NCBI RefSeq assembly: GCF_032854445.1
Contig: NC_088301.1
Span: forward strand, 52,067,187 to 52,131,186
Direction of reading: 5' to 3'
DNA: 64,000 bases
Origin: Liolophura sinensis
Taxonomy: Eukaryota; Mollusca; Polyplacophora; Chitonida; Chitonidae
The notes under the pieces are model-generated. The model saw only the letters and a program-made list of their open reading frames with translations, ran no database searches and was not told the origin of the DNA. Shown one piece after another: positions 32,730 to 44,700 of this stretch. The translations under genes were made by a program, and so were the position numbers. Numbering within the stretch: the stretch's first letter is position 1; each line of letters opens with the position of its first letter.

Positions 32730-35700
32730 ATGGAGGCTGACTTTGTTGCAGCATGTGTGGAGGAGATAGCATTGGAAGGCCTTGACGGTATGTTAACACA
32801 TGTATGATTCGTGGAATAACAGTGTCAGCTCTGGTTGATCCATCATTAGGGTGCACCAAATTACCTCTCTTGATGTCACTCTCCCATTTAAAAGGTGCAT
32901 TTGTAGGAGTAAATTATAGTAACTTAGGTAGGACCTCTGAGAAAAAATTTTAATGGCAAGTTTCCATGTTAAAGCATAAAGTGGCATAAAGCTAGTTGAA
33001 GACCTAGCTTTAAAACAGATTTTAATTTAACTTATTTGGAAAGCCCTTAATAATTAATACGTATATAAACGTTATGTATTTTTTTAATCCATTCTGAGGT
33101 AATTTAAAAATTGGGGCCCTAATTAAATATAATGGACAGTTTTGGCTAACCCCATCAGATGTGTATATATCCATTTAAAGTGAAAGACATCAACTTTATG
33201 GAAGATCTCATTACACTTCTATGACTGTCAAGTACAGATATGTTTTTTTACATTCAGATGATTATTTATCAGAATATTTTTTCACCATTCCGCTGTCTTG
33301 ACATGGTCACGAATTCAAACACATCGATTTTAGACCTCTGTATTCGGTGTTAAAATTCAGTTAAAAACTGAATACTAGGGTAAAAAAAAAGTGTTTTTCT
33401 GGTGCAAATATTCAACTTTTTCGCTAAAAACTGAATTGTATTCAAATCATATACGTGTAGCGTTTGACTTTGATTGTCAATGACTCAACCCCGGTGACAA
33501 GCCGAAGTTGTCAGCAGTGATTTTCACGACCAAGATGAAAAAAAGCCTAATTGTGCCGACACGAGATGAGTAAATGGACTCAATCCGTGATGCTTTCCTC
33601 ACCTACAGTGTTCAAAGGCAGACCACCATCACAGAAGATTTGAGATCAAGCATTCTTTTAACACGTAATGCTAATCACATAACCATTTGTCTTCAGCAAC
33701 TGTATGGTCAGTTCGGCAGAATCAGGTCAATCTGGTTGCCTCATTAAATCTGTGTGTTGACCTGCGTAACACGGTGGAGCCGCAGAACACTGAGCACATG
33801 CAGTGTAATGTTGTCGCATATTTACGATTTATTCTTTGTATTAAAAAAACACAGTGTACAGTGCAAAATAGTGTGTATAACAGCAAAAAGCTCGCACGTG
33901 TTTTGGTTTTGTATAGGCTGCAGGCAGTTGTTGGAATGAGTTACTGAATCTACGTCGTGAATTTACTATTTGGTGCCCCTTGTTTTGGCGCCAGAAATGT
34001 ACTGTCTGTGACATCTCAACTTCGTTCAACCGCACTCAGCACCATCCAAAATTGTTGAATTGGAAATGTGCATGTGTATTTTTTGTCAACAAGATGAGTC
34101 AGGTTGAGTGAAAGAAGCCAATCAGCAGGCATGCAAAAATAGCATGACTGTCTTAAGGCATATGACCTGGGTAAAATGGCGGCACCAATGGCGAAAGAGA
34201 GAAACTGGTCTTGCTCTCTCTAAAGATTACAAAGACAAGGACAAAATAAAATCGTGCCTCATGCATTGGTGAGAAAGATGGAAGTATCCCTCCAATTTTC
34301 AAAGTTTGGTAAAAAAAAAAACACAGCACAACACATGATGACTGTTGGACATTGTTGACCTATCTGATTTGTAGAGCCCTGTCCAGAATATCCAACATCT
34401 CTCAACTTTTGTTGACAACATCTCTCAACATCTCTCAACTTTTGTTGACAACATCTCTCAACATCTCTCAACTTTTGTGGACGGGACACTCACCTTACCT
34501 CAACAGCGTTCAACTTGCTGTTGAGGTAAGGTGAGTATCCCGTCCACACTACAAATCAGATGGGTCATCTTTGTTCAACACTGTTAACGTGAGTTGACGA
34601 TGTTGAGCTGTGTTGTTTTCGATAAATTGGAGGGAAATCTCCATGTTTCATGGGTTTATCGGCTGCGCTTATTGTCATGGCTGTTCGGCGTAGAAGATGT
34701 CTAATTACGAGACCAGTTTGTCTCTTTTGTCGCCATTTAGTCCAGGTCATGTGCTTTAAGACGGTCACGTTATTTCTACATGCCTGCTGATTGGCTACAA
34801 CTGGTTGACAAAGGATACACATGCACATTTCTGATTCAACCTTGTTGGATAGTGTTGAGTGTTGTTGAACGAAGTGAAGGATCTCCAAAACTGATCTCAC
34901 AATATGTCATAATGACTGTCATGTACATGTAGCAAGAGAAGAAATTATAAGCAGGCTCATTGCATAGCAATAATAGATGGATGACAACGGTGTAAATAAT
35001 AAGCACATGTATACATGCAAATAAACCAACTTTTAAAAATTATTATTTGATTATTTTGGAATTCCATTGAACCTTTCTGTCTGCTATGGTCACAGCAACA
35101 CAAACTTGTACCTGTATGTTACTTTCCTCAGGTATTACCTTGCCATCACTATGGCTCCGTTTGGCAGAAAGGCCAGTTTTCCCACTGGCATTGGATGATA
35201 GAGCAAAAGGTTTTATCTGGAGGACAATACTGCAGCAGGACTGTATAGGGATGTATATTTTGCCGGAACCTAGGCCAGTTATTGTGATTGACAACAGAGA
35301 AAATTATACCGATCCAGAGACTGGCATCTGCGTGGAACCGGTAAGATTGATCATTTGCTTTTCAGATTGGGTGATTGCTATAAGTTCAGAACTGGCATTG
35401 GAAAGGGAATTTGTACATTCCATGCTCTCAGTACTTGTGTGGCTCATGGTGACAATATCTGAGCACTAGTTTAACGTGTTGAAGACCACCAATATAGTAT
35501 ACAAAGCTGTAAATGACATACACATGTAGATGGGAAAGTTGGTAAGTAACTTGCCAAATGTTGGTGGTTTCCTCACCCATCAAACTTACAGCATCTTATA
35601 AGTGAAACATTCTTTAATATGGCATTTAACAACAAACATATAAGTGTGAAATGGGTTGTAAAATGAATCAATGCTAGGAATACTTTGGGTATGAGGTGAT

Positions 35701-38700
35701 GACGAGTTCTCAGCTTCCATGTGGCATATGCATTCCAACAAACTTCTTTCCTAATTTAATAGTCAAGACAGCCTTCTTGAAGTGGTATGAAGATAAAAAT
35801 ATTTGAATGTATTTAAAATGGTCTTTGAAAATTTAAATGGAGTTTGAAAATTTAAAAAAAAAAAAAACCAAAATCATTACTCCAGATAAGGGCCACATTG
35901 GTGTAACTTATGCCTCCAAAAATGCCCAATACACATAGAAGTTGAAAAACAGGCATACCAAATATAAGCACACAGTACGCCTAGAAAAATTAGGCCTAAT
36001 CACTCGCGAGCAGATATAGGAGATAACTTACTCTGTGTCGGTAAAACTTTTCAAAGGGTAATTATCAAAAGTCTTTTTTTCCAATTCAAATGGTTTTCTT
36101 TGATTAGTCAGTACTAAAACATAAGCCATTATTATATAGCTATAATTGTGGTTCAGTGAAATCAGTGGGATTATACCACATGACTATCGTGTATTTGGAG
36201 TGATGTTGGATCCCGGAAGGCCATATTTTTTTCATATTGTATGGTATTAGAGGGAGATAACTTCATATGCTAAAAACATTGGGTGGAGGGCGCTGTTGTG
36301 TTTATCATTTGCTCTTTTATCAAACATTGACCACGAAATGTGGATGAGGGAATAATTTTCATTATTTGTTGATTTCCAAGTGTTTGGTACATCATGGAGT
36401 GGCATTATATTTGTCGATGTAATATTGGAAATCTGCCTTGTCATGTAGTGTTGGAAAACTCAGTGCCTACAGATTTTCAACAGAACATAGATAAAATAAC
36501 ACAATAACCTAATAGTACTATGCTGCCAAACTTTGGAAGAGTACTATACTGCCACAATGATATATATGTGGAACACTGAAAACTGCCCAGCATGATTGGA
36601 TACGCCTTTATGACCAGTTGAAATATACGTGTGTGATAGGAATTATTGCCAGAAGAGTTCTATCCAGTTCACCCTGTGAATAAGGATGGAGTCAGAGGCT
36701 CCTGTGGCACCTATGACACGCGGCAAAACATTACAGAGGAGATCAGGCAGACAGGAATGAGCTTGGAGGATGTAATGAAACTGTGAGTAGTTCAAGAACT
36801 TGAGTCTTTTAATTTGTTGATTTGATTTAATGGATCTCTCAGCATGGAATTTAATCCTGTTCTAAAATGTTTAAAGCCTATTTGTGCTGACATGCAGATG
36901 TGATGTGATGCTCTGTAGTGAGAGTAAAAATTATTACAGTTTAAAAAATATTCTAATTATCTACATTTCCTTGGTGTATTAAAGGTATCGTCCAATGATT
37001 TTGATTTGTAAACAAATACACAGGTAATGCCACAGTTTTGTATTCACAAAAAATGTATGTCAAGCATATATTCGCACATTAATGGTGTCTAAGGGAAGGT
37101 AACTCAATGGTTTAGCCCATTATTCAGTGAATTCCTTGCTCATGGGTCATAATATTGCCTCACATTATCAGTTATTTGATAATTTAGGACACAAAGAAGC
37201 AAAAACAAAACCATACAAAAAAACAAAAAAAAAAAAAAAGCAGATAAAAGCAGTGTGAAATGTCAGGTGATGAAGGAGCAGTCTAGTTGATTCTATTTTG
37301 TATGCCTTTTTGTAACTACATCAATTAGTCGACACACATCTACTCACAAATTTCCACCCATCTTTCAAACTGATCTGCCAAGATTACTCCGTATGCATGT
37401 CGTTCTTGGGCCCCTTTATTCAGGACACGTCATTCTTGGGCCCGTTTACTTTGGATACATGTCATTCTTGGGCCCCTTTATACGGGACACATGTCATTCT
37501 TGGACTATTTTATTTGGGACATATGTCATTCTTGAGCCACTTTGTTCGGGACACGTCATTCTTGAGCCACTTTGTTTGGGACACATGTCATTCTTGGACC
37601 CCTTTATTCGGGACACATGTCATTCTTGGTCTATTTTATTTGGGACATATGTCATTCTTGGTCTATTTTATTCGGGACATGTCATTCTTGGTCTGTTTTA
37701 TTCGGGACACGTCATTCTTGTGCCCCTTTATTCGGGACACGTCAATCTTGGGCCCCTTTATTCAGGACACATGTTATTCTTGGGCCCCTTTATTCGGGAC
37801 ACATGTCATTCTTGGGCTATTTTATTTGGGACACATGTTATTCTTGAGCCACTTTGTTCGGGACACGTCATTCTTGAGCCACTTTGTTCGGGACACATGT
37901 CATTCTTGGACCCCTTTATTCGGGACACATGTCATTCTTGGTCTATTTTATTTGGGACATATGTCATTCTTGGTCTATTTTATTCGGGACACGTCATTCT
38001 TGTGCCCCTTTATTCGGGACACGTCTTTTTTGGGCCCCTTTATTCAGGACACATGTTATTCTTGGGCCCTTTTATTCGGGACACATGTCATTCTTGTGCT
38101 ATTTTATTTGGGACACATGTCATTCTTGAGCCACTTTGTTCGGGACACGTCATTCTTGAGCCACTTTGTTTGGGACACATGTCATTCTTGGACCCCTTTA
38201 TTCTCGACACATGTCATTCTTGGTCTGTTTTATTTGGGACATGTCATTCTTGGGCTTCTTTACTCTGGTCGTATGTCATTCTTGGGCCTCCTTATTTGGG
38301 ACAGGTCATTCTTGGGCCACCTTATTTGGGACACGTCATTCTTGGGTCTCCTTATTCAGGACATGTCATTCTTGGGCCAGCTTTTTTGGGACACGTGTCT
38401 TTCTTAGGCCAGTTTTATTCGGGACACGTCATTCTTGGGCCCCTTTATTCGGGACACATGTCATTCTTGGGCCACCTTATTTGGGACACCTGTCATTCTT
38501 AGGCCAGTTTATTCAGGACACATGTCATTCTTGGGCTATTTTATTTGGGACACGTCATCCTTGGGCCACCTTATTTGGGACACGTCATTCTTAGGCCAGT
38601 TTATTTGGGACACATGTCATTCTTGGGCCCCTTTATTCAGGACACATGTCATTCTTGGGCCCTTTTATTCAGGACACGTCATTCTTAGGCCCCTTTATTC

Positions 38701-41700
38701 AGGACACATGTCGTTCTTGGTCTATTTTATTCGGGACACATTTCGTTCTTGGGCTTCTTTACTCTGGTCGTATGTCATTCTTGGGCCTCCTTGTTTGGGA
38801 CAGGTCATTCTTGGGCCACCTTATTTGGGACACGTGTCATTCTTAGTCCAGTTTATTTGGGACACGTCATTCTTGGGCCCCTTTATTCGGGACACATGTC
38901 ATTCTTGGGCCACCTTATTTGGGACACCTGTCATTCTTAGGCCAGTTTGTTCGAGACACATATCATTCTTGGGCCACCTTATTTAAGACACATGTCATTC
39001 TTAGGCCAGTTTGTTCGGGACACATATCATTCTTGGGCCTCATTTTTTACAGAACTAGACCTACACAGTAGTGGCAGACCTCATTTGTTGACAGTAGTTT
39101 GGCGACATTTGATGAACCTTAAAATCAACCAATCATGACCGTTGGGCACTAATATGAATGGAATGACGTTGATGACTTGTACTCATTGTGCTTATTGATG
39201 ACTTTAGCTGGGACCAGCGCCTTGTGTTAGTGGCAAGTCAGAAAGTGAGAACCAGAGCCCTATTTGGGGAGACCTCCAACCCTAACTTGGACATAACGGA
39301 TCTGACTTACTGCATCTTAGAGAGAATTGGCAGGTATGTCTAATCTAAACTGCATAATGAAGAATCAAATTGTTACCAATATAATGATGTTTGGGATAAA
39401 GAAGCTGAATTAAAGAGCAAATCGAAACTCCATATTGGTAAAACAAATTGTTAACAATGTAATGGTGTTTGGGATTTAAAGAAGCTGAATATAGAGAGCA
39501 GTTCTAACTGCAATATGGAAGAGCAAATTGTTACCAGTGTGATGATGTTTGGGATAAAGAAGCTGAATTAGGGGGCAAATCTAAATTAAATGGAAAATCA
39601 AAAGAATTGAAGATGGGCCCAGCATCTCCCATTTTCATTGCTTACCTGTCAGCTTTTGTGTTTGTGTATTGACATGCACCTAAATCCTCCATGTAAAGTC
39701 CATGGATTATCCGAATTCAACATTCGAATTTGATTAGTGCCATGTAATTTATGTGTGCTTTATAATGTTCATTATAACATTTTACAAAGTTATTTTCGAA
39801 TGTCAATGATTTACATCGATTGACTGTCAGTTTTATGTAGCTATCCTCATCCTCAGACCTCAGGTGTTCTTGAAATGGGCTTTTCTGTTTCAACTGTTGC
39901 AAAGAACTTGCGAGATCAAGCAGTAATGTGTGAAATATGATTGGATGAAAAGCAGAATAGCATGAGTTGTATACCTGTCCAAACTGCCTTTGTTTAAATG
40001 CTGGCCATTGGCAAAATATGTGTTGTTCATTGTTAAAATTCAGTTCAGCAGGATCATTCTGATGCTTGAAGTGTATGTTGAAATTCTAAGGTCACGCTAT
40101 GAAGGGGAATTGATGGGCGGAAAGGTTTTGGTGAGAGCTTTCAAGGCATACAAGTTAACCCCAAAGGATGTGTTTTACCATCGAAAATTACTTTTCCGCT
40201 TTGGACTGATCAAGAAGCAGGTGGGTTCATTTATAAATCGCTGAATCTGGTGTAGACTAATGGTAATAATAATGCTTAACAAACACAGGAACTCTATTTG
40301 CTTTGATGTTTTCTTAACAGAACATTTACTGCATTGGAAGATCTGTTAGCAACCTGCAGATGGTCATGGGTTTCCCAGATCCCGGTTTCCATATCCAGCC
40401 ATAAAATTTTTGTGGTTGACGTAGCCAAAAAATTGATTATTGGTTTTAAGTCTTGAATAACTGATCGTTCAGCTTTGCCATAACACGAAAACAGACCAAT
40501 CATTCGTGGAAATTGGTTTTGTGAACATGTGGCTAATAAAGCCATGTACAGTACTACCTAGCAGATTTTATCCTTTTATTTACTGTAACTTCGGCAAAGC
40601 CTTTTAATTTGTGTATGGAGTTGGTTGTATCGCAGTACAGTCCACCATCATACATGTCCAGCAGAATCCTCGCATATCACAGTGGCCCCATGGGGTGGCC
40701 ACAGCATGAAGGAGATTAGCTGACATCAGGGTACATCAGGAAGCTGCTATAAAACATATTTGTCCTACATGCTGAGAATCACATGGTTTTCAAGGCCTGA
40801 CCAGCATGTGTTATATATATTTACTTTTGATGATTGAAAAGTTCTTCTACAGTTAGCTACTTGTGGTGTGTGTAATATCCATGTCTGATAAAATGTTTTT
40901 GTCCACAGAACAAAATGATATAACCACTGACACGAGTGAATGTCAGTGATGGCCAGCTCATGGAATGTTGTTGACTAGTGAGAGTTTAAATTCAGTTCAA
41001 ATTGAATGTGGCCTTTCTCCACCTACCAGGGCACAGTATGTGGCTGATAAATGCCGCCCGCTGTACATAACAAAGGAGAGATGTGGTGTGTATGCTCATG
41101 GTGAGAAAGTGTTTCAAACCCACCATAATGCTGGCTGCCGTCGTATAAGTGAAATATTCTTTAGTACGGCGTAAAACACCAATCAAATAAATAAACATTA
41201 TGCTCCACGTAACTGACACACGAACAATTGTTTGGTTCACACCAACTTTCGCGGTCTGCATATATTAATTTAGTGGGAAATATTAAAATAAACAGTGTTC
41301 ATTCAAATTTTGTGCTTTTGATTTCCGTGTTTTGCAGCCGTTTGTGACAAGAAATGTGACCAACACAATGAGTCGACTAATACTGGTTCACCTCCCAAGA
41401 TTCTTCAAACTCGTACGAACACGATACAGTTTGCTCCTGACAAAACTCTGCCAGAAAATAGCAGAGTATCCAAACCATGTGTGTGAGCGTAAAATCTGCA
41501 GGGAAACTTTGGTGAGTTACTACTGACCTTTAATTCACCATGTCCATCAAAAATGTGCAAAGATTTGCTGTTCTTGCTGAATTATCAAGTCCAGTAAATA
41601 TGAGGTGCTGTAAGTAAGATCATGAGTTTGTATCCTAATGCTGACTTCACTGAAAATATCAATGTTTTCTCAAACCTATGAAGTCTATTCATACCTTGAA

Positions 41701-44700
41701 ATTACCATGAGGCAAATATTTGGACCACTATTCATCAGTGTAATGCCATGTGAACTTGTGATTGGTCATTTCATTACAGGGAGTTGACTCAAACTCTTTC
41801 AAGCGGATTATGCCACTGGCCAGCCCATATCTCAAACTGAGTAACATGAAGTATGCTGACCTTTACCCAGACTCTGCAGAAGAGGACCATTATCACGTGT
41901 AAGGTTTTATTTTTGAACTTTCTGATATGATGGGCTATTGCAGGGCCACAAAGTCAGCAAGGTAGAACTATTTCTGATGTACTGGATATCTGTGAACCAT
42001 AGAGTACTGTGGGTCTAAGGTTAGGGGCTAATTCTACAATGCCAAGCTCGATTGAAACACTTCATGGATATGTAACTAAAATGCTCTTTTTTTGATAGTA
42101 GAAGATAAAACTGGCAACACTTGTGTGGTATTTTAAGACAAAGCTGTCCATCCAAGGTTGACCATAAACTACACACTTGTATATTTTATATCGAGGTTTT
42201 AAATTTTAGCTGTGCAACATTTTTTATGCAAGCACTATATAAACACTATTATTAAGCTACTCTGCAATTTTGTAAGGTTATGGTTTGTATTTACTGTGCT
42301 AGAACTGGTAAATATTAAGAGAAGAAAATATTTTCTTGTGTGTGAAGCATTTTATCACATTTTCCACGTAGAACAGCTCAGTTTTTACATATGCAATGTA
42401 TTTGCAGCAATGGAAAGGAAAGGAGCGTAAGTGTGGTTATCATGGTGAAGAAGTTTCCTCCTGAATCCGATGATGAAGATGAGGAAGCAGGGGAGAGTGA
42501 GGAGGAAGAAGAAGATGATGTGCCTGAACAGACGGATGGAATGATGCACGAGTTCAGCTGCAGGCTAGGTATGCATAGCACAGTGACACTGAAAAGAGTG
42601 AGGTAATTGTCCGATAAAGAGCGTAGATAATTGTCATGTAAAGAACATAGATAATTGTCCTGTAAGCAGTGTAGATAATTGTCCTGTAAAGAACATAGAT
42701 AATTGTCCTGTAAGCAGTGTAGATAATTGTCCTGTAAAGAACATAGATAATTATCCTGTAAAGAGCATAGATAATTATCCTGTAAAGAGCATAGATAATT
42801 GTCCTGTAAAGAACATAGATAATTGTCCTGTAAGCAGTGTAGATAATTGTCCTGTAAAGAACATAGATAATTATCCTGTAAAGAGCATAAATTATCCTGT
42901 AAAGAGCATAGATAATTGTCCTGTAAAGAACATAGATAATTGTCCTGTAAGCAGTGTAGATAATTGTCCTGTAAAGAAGATAGATAATTGTCCTGTAGAG
43001 AACGTAGATAATTGTCCTGTAAGCAGTGTAGATAATTGTCCTGTAAACAGCCTCTGACTTCATTGTCTAAGCACAAGTATAATTTATGCCCTTCAACAGA
43101 GGGGAACATATGACACTCCTTCTAACCTGTAACAAAGCTGTGAACTCATTTATCCTTTCCTTTATATTCCTTAAAACACTATGTGCTCAATGATACACTC
43201 TAATGTGTTTTAGAATCTCTTGTGTAGCACGTCTTCGAGTCCACCATTAGAAATTTATGGAAAAATAGCATTTACTGAATTTCATAATGTGAAAAGTTCA
43301 GACAAATATTATTCTTTCTGATCGTAACATGAAAGAAATCTGAAAGCCGTATTAATGCATCAAGTTGTAGTTCTTATGTTTGCATTTTGTAGAAAATTTG
43401 CCCCATGAGAGAGTATTCTTGCATAAGATGTATGAAAGACTTGAAGCAGCAGGTTCAGAGGGTATGACGCAAAGGGCGTGTGAAAAGCTATTCAATATAA
43501 CCCGACTAGAGGCTCGTGGTGCCCTGAGAAGTATGCAGAAGTTGGGAATGGTTGCAGAACCCTTCATGAAAGACTTTGGTCGTCAGAGAATTGGAGTGTA
43601 AGCAGAACACATTAAGAATAAAAATGAGAATTGCCTTTAGCTGTTTATAGTTACAAGCTCTATATCTAACTATTTTTTGCTGCATATAAGGGACCTATAA
43701 GGTAAGTACAACTTCAAAAAAGTTCAAAACACAATTAAAAATGATGTGAAATTGTAAGGGTATGTAAATGTGCAAGATTAGAAGTTATAGTTACTGCTTC
43801 TAGTGTATATTTTAGCCTGTTTTTGTCTGAACTGTTTATGCTTTCTTTGTCAGGTATGTGTCCAGTCGCTATGCCCAGACAAGTCAAATCCACCGAAAAA
43901 TTGAAGAAGAGAAAACTAAACTGTTACAGCTGTATCATGGCTCTCCTGAGAAAGAAAGCAGTAAGTGTTGGTTATAGTAAGATTCCATATGTGATGATCT
44001 CTGACATGACACCAGCAACATTTTCATACTAAGATGATGAGATCTGAATATATATATTTGAATTTTTCTTAATACACGTGATCATAATACAGCTGTTGGT
44101 CATTGAATCTTAACTTTTGATGATGACATGGACTTATTAGAAGATATGCATCCGCATATATCAGAGCTTTATCAGCGAAAAGTGCCTGAAAAGCTGAATG
44201 TTAAGAAGTGTTCAAAAGAAGATGGTGTCTCTTGGAGTTTTTTAAAGACCCATATTTATGTATTTCAATAATATTTCACTTATATGATGGCGAGCAGCAG
44301 TATGATAGGAGGAAATCGGGGAGAACCCAGGGGAAACCTACGACCATCCACAGGTTGATGATAAACCGTCCCACTTACAACCGAAGAGGAAACCAGCATG
44401 AGCTGAATTTAACTCAGAGCTATCACAGTGGGGAGAGGCTCCTGGGTCATAATGATACAATAATGATACATAATGACACAATAAACCTCCAGGCCACGTA
44501 ATTCCAGATGTAAGGCATCTCGTTAATATGGTTACATATTCCTGAATGTATTTTATTTCTCCACCTTAGAAACACCAGCAAAGAAGGGAAAAGTTGGGGA
44601 CACCATAATAAAAAGCATGGAGTCTGTTCTTCCGGATGCAGCTCCAAAAACGGAAGAAGAGGAAGAAACAGAGGATGATTCCACATCGCTGGATACTGTG

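Noticed and set aside
37393-38502. Long plus-strand open frames (369 and 336 codons) with Phe/His/Trp-rich repeats
   Set aside because: They are frames of the 30/32-bp minisatellite, open in all three frames at once and lying inside an intron between in-phase GTF3C1 exons.
37397-39045. CRISPR-like array
   Set aside because: Units are contiguous with variant monomers and no unique spacers, in a eukaryotic intron.
42378-43109. Minus-strand open frames of 243 and 169 codons made of 8-residue repeats
   Set aside because: They arise from the 24-bp minisatellite, whose length is a multiple of 3, plus the antisense of GTF3C1 exon 8.
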